A stretch of 64,000 bases of DNA from Calvatia gigantea (taxonomy: Eukaryota > Basidiomycota > Agaricomycetes > Agaricales > Lycoperdaceae), in NCBI GenBank assembly GCA_025093985.1, contig JACAAK010000014.1, positions 868,001 through 932,000 of the forward strand. Reading direction: 5' to 3'. The notes below the pieces were generated by a model that had not been told where the DNA came from, made no database searches, and saw only the letters and a program-made list of their open reading frames with translations. The stretch's first letter is position 1; each line of letters opens with the position of its first letter. The position numbers and the translations under genes are program-made. This document shows positions 11,422-21,916 of this stretch, one piece after another.

Positions 11422-12408
11422 ATGTCCTCCCAAGCCAACCGCATCTCTATCAACTCCCTCGTCCACCCCAACCCGACCACGATCTCCTCAGTCCCCCTCC
11501 CAAAGCCAGGCAATAGCCACGCACCCGCACCCCAAGGCACCCGTTACAACCTCGCAACCACCCCGTCCCCAGCACAAGGACTCCTCGAGGCCCTCCTCAA
11601 AGATGTCAACAAAGCCACAAATGACGAAGTAGAAACAATCACAGCCCAAAACAAATGACTCGCAGTAAACCGCCATATCACCCTCGCCACCGCTTGCATC
11701 ACTTTCGCGGACATGTACGCTGGGTTCACCAATGCATCGTCCTCCACAAGCCAGCATATCCCTGCCATCTTCCGCGCATTAGAATTATCCACCCTTACAC
11801 CCAGTGAACAAAACCGGGTTCACAGTCTTCAGAGCCGTGTTGACCTCGCTCTGGAGGTATTCAACCACCTCGATATCACCGACATCTTCCTAGAACTCGC
11901 AGACGTCGCTATGAATTTACTAGGATGTGACAAGACCACAGAAGACCCAGACATCGATCAACTCGTTACACGCATCGGAATTACTCTCGCCGATCTACAC
12001 ACCACCATCCGTTCCCCACCAACCAAACGAGCAGACACGCCCATGGACGAAGAAACCACTGTCTCAATGAAGGAGGAAGTCAATGCACTCTGACGATTCA
12101 TAAAAACCATCACCCCACCACAGATTGTATCAGTTTTTCTCCCACCAGCAAGATTCCGCAGTGTACTACCAGGCCAAGAAAAGGACCAACATTATTGGAA
12201 AGCAATAGTCAAGAGTTACTGGGACAACTCAACCATCACCGAGTTCCCCTTCAACGGAGTCCCAGTCCCTATCCGTCAAGATGGCCACAGCCACTTGCCC
12301 GTCTTCTTCGCACGCTCCAACGAAGGAAAGTACCTCATCGGAGCCACCAAGAAAGCCCTCGCCGCAGCCATAGTCAATGGAGAGTTCGACGAACTTCCTG
12401 AGGCATGA
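11422..12408 (+). pseudogene. Extra 3' ORF of element B, two TGA stops
   Basis: A 328-codon frame starting MSSQANRISINSLVHPNPT and ending ELPEA. It has no frameshift but has TGA at 11656-11658 (element A has Arg CGA here) and at 12091-12093 (element A has Gln). The ATG lies two codons after the pol stop and in the same frame, as in element A. Visible parts: a Pro/Ser-rich N-terminus; a middle part with ITFADMYAGFTNASSS and a FNHLDITDIFLELADV stretch; an acidic linker (DTPMDEETTVSMKEEVNAL); and a C-terminal block (YWKAIVKSYW, PVPIRQDGHSHLPVFF, TKKALAAAIV). It shows no membrane segment and no family I recognise. Conservation of protein sequence among A, B and F argues that it was under selection in the active lineage. 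Confidence 0.7.
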
Positions 12409-12426
12409 AGTCTAATCGGAGGGTAT

Positions 12427-12734
12427 TGTTATGAGTTTCCACTGATCATAACGAGCTCCGTGCTATTCTACATTCCTAACTATCTGCGTACCTGTTTCAG
12501 CTATTCTAGTCCAGCGTTCTCCGAAGATATGACTCGTACCAACTACCACGTCTTGACTGGACGTTTCACGTAGTTACTCCATCCGTTCAACCGGATAGCT
12601 CTAGACGTATTTAAGCATACATACACCCTGTTGTATTCGGTACGCTTAACCATCTTCTGTTCTCTTTCCCTTACTCGCCCTCAAGACTTAGCCAGAGCTG
12701 CAACCTGAGGTCTAAACTGACTAAGGTCGTAACA
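12427..12734 (+). repeat. 3' LTR of element B
   Basis: 308 bp. It differs from the 5' LTR at seven positions, all C/T or A/G. It is followed directly by the CTTTT duplication, and beyond it element C gag resumes on the minus strand. Confidence 0.95.
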
Positions 12735-12827
12735 CTTTTAGGTTTAATTCACACTTTCATTTCTGAAGAATCATGTAGTATTTTTCTGATATCCTAGATA
12801 CAGTTTGTTTGACTTGTGAGGTAGCGC

Positions 12828-13970
12828 CTACTTGGAGTCTTCAGAAAAATCCTTCTGTTCCCCTGTGCTGGTTTCTTCTACTGCTCAGATTTGTACTTTC
12901 TTGGGTGCAGTGCAAGCTTTGGTGATGTGACCTGTTTTTCCACAGTTGTAACAGGTTAGCCCTTTGGGCTTCTTGCAGTCCTTGGCAATGTGGCCAAAAA
13001 CACCACAATTGTAGCATTTTGGTTCCCCTTTTGCATTGAAGATGTGACATCTGCTGCCTATCTCCATTAGTTCTCCCATTCCTCCATAGGTTGTTCCAGT
13101 GTTAGTTTTCTTATCTCCTCAGTATTCTGATGCTTTATACCCCTGCCCTACAGCAAGAATGGCTTCTGTCCATTTTGTGTAGGTGTCTGGTCTGGCACTA
13201 GGTGAGTAGCCTGTGATAGTGTGGATAATGTCCTACCTGGCATTCTTCTTGAGCAGGAACATTGTGTGTTTGTTGTCTGTTTTTGCCTTGCTCTTTAGGA
13301 CTTGGAACTTGATTAGGTAGTCAGCTGTGTTTTTGTTTTCTTGTTTGAATTTCTTGATTTGCCATTCTGCTTTGCTGTTCAAAGCATTGTTGGAGAAGGT
13401 CTTCCTAAAGTCTTCAGAGAATGCTTTCCAATCTACCAAATCTTCTCTGTCTAAGATTTGTGGGGCCTTCATGGCTGCATAGGCTCCTGCTGTCCCTCCT
13501 CTCAGCCTGGCTAAGACCACTATAGCCTTGTCATCTGCTGAGACTATTTTGTTGAATTTCATGAAGAGCATTATTGCTCTCCACCAATTGTCAAATTTGG
13601 TGTGGATGCTGTCAAAAAATCCTGGGTCTGGCACTAAGCCTTTCCCATTGGGCATCATTGCAGGTACTACTACATTGTTGGTCATATCAGAGCCGGTTTT
13701 TGATTCTGTTTTGTCTGAGCTTGATTCGTCTGATTTCTCCTGTCTTGGGTTCTCCTGATGGGTTAACTCTTCCTCTGCTAGGTTGAGTTTGTTTAGAAGT
13801 TCTGATAGTACTTCTTCTTCTACTGGGCTTGCTCTGGGTTCATCATGTGTTTCCTCAATTGGTTCTTCAGGTACTTTGGGGTTCCCTATTTCTTCTTCAT
13901 CTGATGTTTCAGATTCATTGTTGGTAACTTTGAGATTTGGCTCTCTGTATTTGTCTGGGTTCGAGCTCAT
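12828..13970 (-). pseudogene. gag: Element C gag, disrupted
   Basis: In the minus direction it begins MSSNPDKYREPNLKV. It carries the gag core (FDNWWRAIMLFMKFNKIVSADDKAIVVLARL in frame) and ends with two CCHC knuckles, CYNCGVFGHIAKDC and CYNCGKTGHITKAC, then a short acidic tail to a TAG at 12828-12830. Internal stops are present after the gag core, near 13235. It is homologous to the gag of B, E1, E2 and F. Downstream, at 12740, the protease start of C is cut by element B. Confidence 0.85.
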
Positions 13971-14046
13971 ATACTAGCTCCTGGGTTGTCTTGTTTTTGT
14001 TCAGGCCTGTTTTAGCCTACTCTTTGCAAGATGAGGTGGGGACACT

Positions 14047-14348
14047 TGTTACGACCTTAGTCTGAGTTTACCTTAGGTTGCAACTTAGGCTAAGACTTGA
14101 GGGCGAGTAAGGGGAGAGAAACAAAGGTGGTTAAGCATATTGAATACAGTGGGTGTATGTATGCTTAAATACAGGAGGTCATCCAGTTGAATGGATGGAA
14201 TAACTACATGAAATGTCCAATCAGGCTAGCGCAGTAGTTAACATGAGTCATAGACAGAGATTGCTCAGCAGGAATAGCTGAAACAGATATACTAGGGACA
14301 GGAATGCAGACAAGGATGGAATGTGACTTGATCGGTAGAAAACCATAA
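14047..14348 (-). repeat. 5' LTR of element C
   Basis: Reads TGTTACGACC...CCATAACA on the plus strand, the reverse complement of the family A LTR (302 bp). It contains the inverted TATTTAAG and ATGCTTAACCA promoter elements. The sequence just inside the LTR lacks the expected TGGTTAAGCAT priming site. Confidence 0.9.
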
Positions 14349-15670
14349 CAGTTGTATGGTCATGATCCCAATAAAGATGTTCACATTGCAGTACAGCATT
14401 GCAGATAAGGTGCCAGTGATTTCATTGATCAGTTGTATGTAGATATTGGGTTCAGAAGAGAGTTTGATAGTTTCTGCTGAAGACTATCATATGGAGGGAT
14501 CCTGAACTCTGGAAATCAGGTTGAGCTCATAATTCCACAGCCAAAGGTTGATTGTTCTCAGGAGAGGGTTTGGGGCTGTACCTAGTTTATCTGTCGGGGT
14601 CTCAGTTGGCAGGGTTTGCTGTGATCTAGCCAGCAGCTGTATGTTCAGTTGGGTGGAGTTCCTCCCAAGCAGATCTTGGGATCCCAGCTCACTCTGGGGG
14701 GGTGTCAGAGCAGGGTGTTGGTTTGGGATAGGGTATATATATGTAGGGGTTAGGGACTACTGGATTCATTGGGAGCTTCCCTGCATGTTGTAGGCAGTAG
14801 TATGGGAAGTGGCTCCAGTGACAACTGCTGAGAAGGAGACTGGGGGGTTTCTAGGTTCAGAGCTAGAGGCAGCTCATTCCATGTTGGCCTGGATGGGCTA
14901 TAGTTTGGTGAGAATGGATTGTTCCCTTCATTAGTTTGGGTAGGAGAGGTCAGCCCAGAGGGAATGGTCAGTGGATTTGTTTTTGGGTGGGATATAGATG
15001 CACTGGGTGCCTGTGAAGATGTTGACCCAGAAGTGTTTGTTCTGGTCCATGATTTGTTAGAGTTTGTATTGGAAGAAGACACCATTAGGTAGTGTTAGGA
15101 TAGGTTATTCTTGTTCTGGGTAAGTGATAATAGGGAGGATAGAAGTTGAGGCTTCATTGACCATAGATGAGATGGTGGGCAACTTGGGTAGAGGAATACA
15201 AGGGGAGGTGGAGAGAGATTGGATTTGTCTGGTAGGGGTATTGTAGTGGCTAGAGTGGGCAGATACCAATGTAGGTGAGGGTGATGGGGTGATGATGGCG
15301 GCTTTCTTGCCCTTCTTATAGTTCTTTTGGGTGGGTGCCATTGATTCAATTTGGGAATGTTGTAGAGGTGTTGGAGTAAGTTAGAAGGATAAGTGACTTG
15401 GTCCTTGTCCTGGCTATTTATGTCCTTTTTATTATTTAGGTGGGGTGGTGGTTAGTTGGTGTTCCTGTTGGTATTTTCATAACAGTTCTTGGGTGTGTGG
15501 CAACAGTTGTACTTTGATTTCCCAAGAGTTTTCTTCATAGTCATAATCTTTCTATTTGATATAATATTCCCTTTGTCTATTTTTAGTTTGGTGGTTCAGA
15601 ATACCTTCAATTTTGTGTTCTTCTTCTCCTTCTATTATGTCAGGAAGGGGTGGTTCAGGATTGAGTCCAT
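14349..15670 (-). pseudogene. Family G chromovirus 3' end: chromodomain and 3' ORF remnant
   Basis: Read on the minus strand from 15670, this begins with a decayed chromodomain (PDIIEGEEEHKIEGILNH, then REYYIKWKDYDYEENSWE). A linker with stops follows, then an open stretch starting MAPTQKNYKKGKKAAI at 15341, and a Ser/Pro/Thr-rich stretch 15085-14750. Coding-like sequence continues towards 14360 (LWNYELNLISRVQDPS), where the LTR of element C cuts in. Family G therefore also carries an extra ORF after its chromodomain, although I see no clear similarity to the family A 3' ORF. The part from 14671 to 15180 is duplicated at 1-510. Confidence 0.6.
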
Positions 15671-16331
15671 TGTAATGGCAAAGCTGTTTTTATGCTTGAA
15701 AATCACTAATCTAAGGCATACAAGCCTAATCTAACAATTACATCAAACCTTCCTGTAGTAGTATAACCTAATCTAAGAGCCCAACAGTATAATAAAAGAG
15801 TACTTGATCACTGTAGAACACTATGGCCATTGATGACAGATAGCAGCGGCTATGGGATGACTACTATGCTTAACTAAAAGCAATTCTAACAGTGTACTAT
15901 ATGACCAGTCATGATTCTGGCCAGACCAGGCAGTAAAACCATTCCAATGCATCTATACAGAGCTACAGGACCTCTCCAATGAGCCTAGACTCAAGAAATA
16001 AGTCCAATGCACTTAATCTAAAAGAATGATTAGTATATTCATGAGAAAATGCCACTATTATTGGATTAATGAACATCACTCAGCACTAATGATATGTATG
16101 GATGCATGTGCATACAATCCATGGGGACACATAGGAGAACAGTTCATGCAATGTCTGAAATCTTAGATGTTCTACATATTTAGAGAAGAATGCAGATCCA
16201 AAGAATGGGCTAAAATACAACCTGGAACAAATGGATACCCAGAATCTGCCTGTATTTCCAATGTTTCACTAATCTAATGGGTTGTGACTCTCTTGGTGCT
16301 AAAGAGGCAGAAAATGAAATACTAGTGTGTG
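15671..16331 (-). repeat. Repeat D, truncated copy with inverted 5' end
   Basis: In the minus direction, 16280 to 15671 match the last ~630 bp of repeat D (35975-36607), ending ...TTTGCCATTACA. The preceding ~50 bp (16282-16331) are the first ~50 bp of repeat D (TAAAGAGGCAGAAA...) but in the opposite orientation. D looks like a long terminal repeat (TGTGAT...ATTACA inside a purine-rich leader), though no complete element bounded by it is present. Confidence 0.55.
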
Positions 16332-16339
16332 ATAGGGAT

Positions 16340-18735
16340 GTGCTGCTTAGTTAAGGTTTAGGTGTAAGTTTAATGATGTTGAAAACTGGGTAGAGGCGTT
16401 GCATGGAGTGGGGGAGGTGAAGACAGTAGGCATTAGCATTGACCTGCTTGTCTATAATGTATAGTCTGAAGTGTTGGTGAAAAAGTTTCCTTGATAGGCA
16501 GGTGGTCTGGATGTCATCTGCTTTGAGGTAAACTTTGTTGCCTAGCTTGTATGTGGGTGCAGGTGTACATTGTTGGTTGTAGTAGTGGATCATGTCATCT
16601 TTTGCCTTGACCAGTGTGGATTTCGCTTCCTCTAGTGTCGACTCCATTTGCTTTGTGAACTTGTAGACTGATTCAATCTTTGAGGGCAGCTGACATGGCT
16701 CAAATCCCATGCATGGGTGATGTCCAGTGTCTAAGAGGAAGGGGGAGTGTTAGGTGGAAGCATGGATGTGGTTGTTGTGTTGGAATTCTGTGAGTGGGAG
16801 AAGGTCATGCCAGTCATTCTGTCACTCATTTACAAAGAGGTGGAGGTACTGATCAAGTTCCTAGTTCACCCACTCTATCTGCCCATTGGTCTGTGGGTGC
16901 CAGGTGGTTGAGACCACCATTTTGATCCCTAAGAGTTGGTAAAGCTCTTTCATGAATGCAGCAATGAACTGTGGTCTGCAGTCTGAAATGATGGTGTTGG
17001 GGAGTCTATGGAGCTTTCAAACATTGTAGAGGAAGAACCATGCTGTGCCTTCGGCTGAAACAGTAGTGTGGGTTGGGATAAAGTGGGCTTGTTTAGAGAC
17101 AGAGTCCACCACTGTCATGATGGTGTTGTAGCCTGCAGATTCTGGGAGTTCGACCACAAAATCTACACTGAGCATATCCCAGCGGGCTTTAGAGATGGGG
17201 AGTGAATGGAGTTCTCCTTGTAGTGGGTAGCAGATTGTTAGGGCAATCTCTGATGGTCCTCCTGGACCATCCCACAACTCTATGCACTCACCTGCTCTCA
17301 GCCACATGGACATGAATAACAACTGGAGACCCTGAAGGACAATGATGGACTTACATACATAATGAAACAATAGGACAATGGATAGTAAAGCAGTATATAT
17401 TAACCTGTACACCTGCAGGGGACCCTTATCTGATTCTTAAGGATTTCCCCACAGGTATGTAGTCTATACAGCTACTTGTAATACAACTAAGGATTCCCCT
17501 GCAGTTACCTGCTTGCCCACCTTGTGAGAGCTTCATGTCTCCGAGCTGCTCGGACTGTGGGTTGCCCTTATACAGATGGGCTTGGTACACATGCAGAGGT
17601 CACAGGTGGAGACATACTGACCAATGTATCGAGCCATCTGGGGCCACCAGTAGTTGCGGGAGATGAGTTCTAGCATTTTTCATCACCTAGCATGTCCTGC
17701 AATCTTTGTGTCATGGTGGAGAGCTACTATCCTCCACTTAAGATCAAAGCCTGTTGGGACATAGATCTTCTCTCAGAACAGGAGTAGACCATCCTACTCT
17801 GTCTATTTTGCACTCCTCATGGTCTTGGTCAATGACTGCTTGAGTTCCTGTACAGCTTTAGCAACTGCCTCCTCTTGTTTACCCATGCAGTTTCCAGAGC
17901 AGATGTCCTTCACCAGGAGCTGCTCCTCTCCTTCCATTGAAATCTCTTCAAGCATGTGAATGGTAAAGAGTCTATCAGGGAGGAGGGTGATGTTCTCATT
18001 GTCATGGGCTCCTATGCCGTAGTCAGCTCTATGGGACAGTGCATCAGGTTTCCCCATGGTTTGGCTGGGACAGTGGTGCAAGCAGAAATCAAAGCAGGAG
18101 AGTATGAGAGACCAGCAGGCTTGGTGGTAGTTGAGTTTCTTGGCAGACATGAAGTACTCTAGATTTTTGTGGTCTGTCCAGATCTTAACTTGGTGGTGTG
18201 CACCTTCGAGGAAGTGCCTCCACTCCTCTAGTACATGGATGATCACCAGCATTTCCTTATTGTGGATCTTGTAGTTCCATTTGACTGCTGAGAGGGATTT
18301 CAAGTAGAACGCCACTGGATGCCATTGGTTTGAGTCCACTGCTTTCTAAGAGAGAACTGTACCTGTTGCAAAGTCTGAGCTGTCTACTTTGATGTGGAAG
18401 GGAGTAGAGTCATTGGGTGAGAGGAGAACAGGGGAAAAGGTGACTATATCCTTGAGTACTTGGAAAGCTGTTTCTTCCGCAGTGCCCCATTTCCACTTAG
18501 TATCTGCCTTGGTGAGGTCAAAGAGGGGGCAGGCTCTTTTATGTGCATTACCTTATTTCACAACCAGGCCCAGAATGTCTTTACTCAGGGAGAGGATCAA
18601 CACTGGCCCAGGAGTATACAACAAGTCTCAATGACCTCTGTGCAGACTTTGGATCACTCCCTCGAGTAAGAGCTTGTGCTTGTCTAAGAAGTCTGAGTTA
18701 AATGTCACTGCAGTCCCCAAGGTTGTTAACCTTGT
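16340..18735 (-). pseudogene. Old Ty3/Gypsy pol (element H): RT end, RNase H, integrase
   Basis: On the minus strand the RT thumb/RNase H boundary lies near 18620-18340 (KWKWGTAEETAFQVLKD; KVDSSDFATGTVLS). RNase H follows (18339-17803: WHPVAFYLKSLS, IWTDHKNLEYFM). The integrase zinc region is damaged (LISRNYWWPQMARYIGQYV, CDLC). The core runs WDMLSVDFVVELPES, IISDCRPQF and HPQTNGQIEWVN, and the C-terminal domain is 16710-16351 (KLGNKVYLKADDIQT). There are many stops. About 300 bp near 17260-17560 interrupt the alignment between the zinc region and the core and may be an insertion. This belongs to a different Gypsy lineage from families A and G; no LTRs were identified. Confidence 0.8.
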
Positions 18736-19846
18736 AGCAGATGAGTGAAGATAAGGAAGCTTGTTACTAGAATAACCTAAGGTAATACAGGTATACTACT
18801 TAAGGTTTATATACTAGCTACACATAGAAGATGAGTAATTACATAGTCAAAGGGTATGAGTCAATGGGAGACTACTATGGGTTAATTGGTAATCTAAGGA
18901 ATCATAGGGAAGTAAAAAAAAGAAGCAATATGAGTCATAGCAAGTTGGAGACGAGTATATAGAAGTCCAATGGTGGGATAACAGGAACAATGACTTGGAA
19001 CAAGTCATAAGAAGCAAAGATAGAAGTACATGTGATAAATAAATAAAGAATGGACCAGGGTATAGAGGAAAAGAGTTAGTATGGTGAGAAAGAGAAACAA
19101 ATTGTCTCGGTGTCCAGTAGAATTCATATTTAGCCCGTCTTAGGTAAATTCCAAAATTCACATCATGATGTCGAGAGCAGTTCATAGTCTCATATTAAGT
19201 TCGAGGGTATCAGACTGTTCTTGGAAATTTTAATTACAATGTATAATCGGCTTTTCAGCAGTCTTGGTTATTGAGGTAAGGGTTTAAAAGTGTCAGTCTG
19301 GGGACTACTATGGAGACAGTCAGGCTTTTTGCATAGACAGTAGGATATGGGAAATCCAGGAGAAGTTGTTTTCCATGATTGGTGGACAGTGCAAGCATAA
19401 TCAAAGCGGAATATGCAACAGCCGCTTGGGTAGTTGTTTTGGACTAATATCTGATTTTTGTGCTCCAATCTTAATTAGTGTGTCCTTGAGGATCTCACTC
19501 CTAAGTACATGGATCACATTTCTCAAGTTGGCTCATTGAGTTCCATGCTCTGTATAGATTTGGAATGTTTTACTGCTGCTGGCAGATCTACTGTATATAG
19601 TAACTTACAATTGCTATAGTTAGCAAGGGTCATCCTATAGACATACTGTATCAATGGCATAGGTTCTACAGAATTAATACTCTTTATACTGTAGCTCTTA
19701 ATTAGTTGACATACAGGTAGGTTATGATTGTAGATAGGCTGAGCCTTAGTTATGTTTTCACTTAAAAAGGCCCAGTATGCTTCTACCATAGGATCCACTA
19801 CACGAGTTCCTACATTCACTTTGCATCTGTCAGTGACCTCTAGAGA
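18736..19846. other. AT-rich repeat-like stretch, no recognised gene
   Basis: I find no intact gene. Minus-strand open stretches 19819-19523 (98 codons, containing QYVYRMTLANYSNCKLLY) and 19468-19268 read like decayed protein but match no family I can name. The surrounding sequence is AT-rich. Confidence 0.4.
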
Positions 19847-20132
19847 CTGTTAATCCAACAGCTCATCAACATTCGTCTAACTCATTCATGAATGACTTTG
19901 TATTTAAGGACATTTCATACTCAGTATGTTAACCACCTATTCTTCCCCTTATCACCTAAGATTAGCTAGCTACTACCTAGGCTTCACAGCTAAGTCAATA
20001 GGAACTATTATAGCAAGGTAAACAGCAGATTAGTTGAACAAGAAGCAAACCTATAGATTAGGAAACATTGGAAATACCAAGGTTGAAACTGTCATCCAGG
20101 TAGTCCTAGCATGTCCAGGTGATCTTTAAATA
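19847..20132 (+). repeat. LTR-like fragments (promoter-like piece plus repeat D piece)
   Basis: 19900-19960 resembles the family A LTR promoter (GTATTTAAGG, TCAGTATGTTAACCACC). 19995-20070 resembles repeat D (GGAACTATTATAGCAAGGTA; GAAACATTGGAAATAC, compare 35935-36030). The mariner remnant follows at about 20133, apparently inside D. Confidence 0.4.
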
Positions 20133-21390
20133 ATAAGGAGAACCGGCCAAGTTTGAACTCTCAGAGGTCGTAATAAGGACTACTTGGCTGGCACTTCTAA
20201 TTAATTAATAGCCGTTCTTATCAATATAGCAAAGTAATATTAACCTTTGTTTTAGGGGAGTTATAATTATTATATTTTAAGTCATTGGAACAGGTTTTGC
20301 CCTCTGAAATTTTATAAAATGGGTATTCTATACCTGTATAAGCTCCCTTGGCCTGTAAAACGCCTAGCCCTCTAGGATACTCTCTATCAGATTCTGACAA
20401 CTTCTGGTTCTATGTCATCCCACTCCTTTTGTATCCTCTCCCATAGGGTATTCATGCTACAGAGGAGTATCAACCTCCCAGCTTATTCTTGGGTGAGTCC
20501 AGAGATGTTCAATGGGATTAAGGTCTGGAGACTGTGGGGGCCATACATAACTCCAATTCAGACTCATCTAGCCAGTTTGTAGCCTTTTTGCTCTTGTGTT
20601 TGGGGTCATTGTCCTGTTGGAAGACCATATCCTCCTCATTCTTCCATACCACCTGATGCTCCTCTTTAGTTCATCCCCCAAAATTTGAACATAAAGGTCA
20701 GCATCCATCTTCCCTTCAATTTAGTGGCAAAACCCACTCCATCCCACAGCATACAACCCCAGATCATCACATTTCCTCCACCAAACTTGACTGTTCCCTC
20801 AACCAATCTATCATTTCAGGCCCCTCTCCTGCCTTTTTCCATACCCAAACCTTCCATCTGATCCAAACCGATTGATTTGGACTCATCTGTCCAAATAACC
20901 CTCTTCCAGTCCTCCAGGGTCCAGTTACATGTGCTTCTGCCCACTCCAACCTTTTCCTCCTATGGACAGCAGTAAGTTTAGGTCGTTTCCGCTTGACTAC
21001 AGCCTTCATTCCCAGCTCCTCTGAGTGCCCTGCGCACTGTTTTGGTGGATACAGGCTGGGCAATAACATTTTGAGTGATTTGGTGACTTGAGGCATTGTC
21101 AGCCTTGCGAGAGGTGATGGCAACAGAATAGTGGATACAGAGGGAGAAAGTTTAGATGGCGGCACCAACAGATTTGGAAAGTGTTGATCTATTTTGGAGC
21201 GAATCCTAGAAATAGTACTGACTCCCAGACATAATGAGCAATATGTGAGCGATTTCCCTTGGTCCAGGTAAGAAGGCTCTATTGGTCTGAGTAGAGAAAG
21301 ACGCATATGTTGTAAAGGTATAGTGGGGGAGTTAATTTGCACCTGAAATAGCACATCCATTATACATACCTACATGGTCACTGATTTTAT
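20133..21390 (-). mobile_element. Tc1/mariner remnant
   Basis: The minus-strand open frame 21360-20767 and its broken continuation to about 20300 encode a Tc1-type transposase. Visible parts are the N-terminal helix-turn-helix region (VSTISRIRSKIDQHFPNL), a linker (GMKAVVKRKRPKLTAVHRRKRLEWAEAH), then out-of-frame catalytic-domain pieces with IW-DESK-like and DLNPIEHLW-like remnants (WERIQKEWDDIEPEV near 20420). Frameshifts and stops are frequent. The low-coordinate end resembles the terminal repeat of the copy at 26680; the other end was not recognised and may be lost. It lies within repeat D. Confidence 0.7.
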
Positions 21391-21394
21391 TTGT

Positions 21395-21916
21395 ATTTAT
21401 TGTTGCAATAAATGAAGTCTGGCTCAGAATTTGAGACATCACATGAATTGTCCTTCTATGTGTCCCTGTATATTGTACATAAATGCATCCATACATGTCA
21501 TTAGTGCTGAGTGAGTTTGTTAATCTAACAATGGTGGCATTTCCTTGTGAACATGCCAATCATCCTTTTAGATTAAGTATATTGGACTTATCTCTTGAGT
21601 CTAGACTCATCAGAGGGGCCCTATAGCTCTGTATAGACATATTGGAATGGTTTTACCACCCGGTTCAGCCAGAATCACAACTGGTCATATGGTATACTGT
21701 TAGAATTGCTTTTAGCTAAGCACAGTGGTCACCCCATAGCTGCCGTTATCTGTCATAAATGGCCATAGTGTTCTACAGTGATTGAGTACTCTTTTATTAT
21801 ACTGTTGGGCTTTTAGATTAGATTGTACTACTACAGGAAGGTTTGATGTAATTGGTAGATTAGGCTTGTATGCCTTAGATTAGTGATTTTCAAGCATGAA
21901 AATGGCTTTGCCATTA
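21395..21916 (+). repeat. Repeat D, 3' part (copy 1)
   Basis: Matches the last ~520 bp of the D copy ending at 36607, with the same ...GGCTTTGCCATTACA end. The block from 21693 on recurs at 26683. Confidence 0.7.

Larger units (their letters stand above)
6338..12734 (+). mobile_element. Full-length family A chromovirus with target duplication (element B)
   Basis: Complete 6.4-kb element: 308-bp LTRs at 6338-6645 and 12427-12734, flanked by the perfect 5-bp duplication CTTTT (6333-6337 and 12735-12739). It sits in the protease coding region of element C in the opposite orientation. The LTRs differ at seven positions, all transitions, six of them at CpG/TpG/CpA sites. B is rich in CGA and CpG compared with its neighbours, so it is the youngest Gypsy here. 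It is nevertheless not autonomous as read: it has a gag stop, two pol stops before the RT core, a 4-base insertion in integrase, a stop after the chromodomain, and two stops in the 3' ORF. Confidence 0.95.
3687..14348 (-). mobile_element. Family A chromovirus on minus strand (element C), split by element B
   Basis: Element C reads right to left: 5' LTR 14047-14348, gag 13970-12828, protease start near 12780-12740, then B (6338-12734), then protease through integrase from 6332 to 3687. Both halves join in frame once B and one CTTTT duplication are removed. The integrase C-terminus, chromodomain, 3' ORF and 3' LTR are missing because element A abuts at 3686. CpG dinucleotides are visibly rare here compared with B, as expected for an older methylated copy. 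The usual primer-binding bases after the 5' LTR are replaced by AGTG, so this copy could not prime normally. Confidence 0.85.

Noticed and set aside
6338..12734. Reassigned genetic code (TGA read as Arg) because TGA often replaces CGA in the elements
   Set aside because: The host GNAT gene ends with TGA, and the replacements fit C-to-T change at CpG. TAG and TAA stops also occur in the elements.
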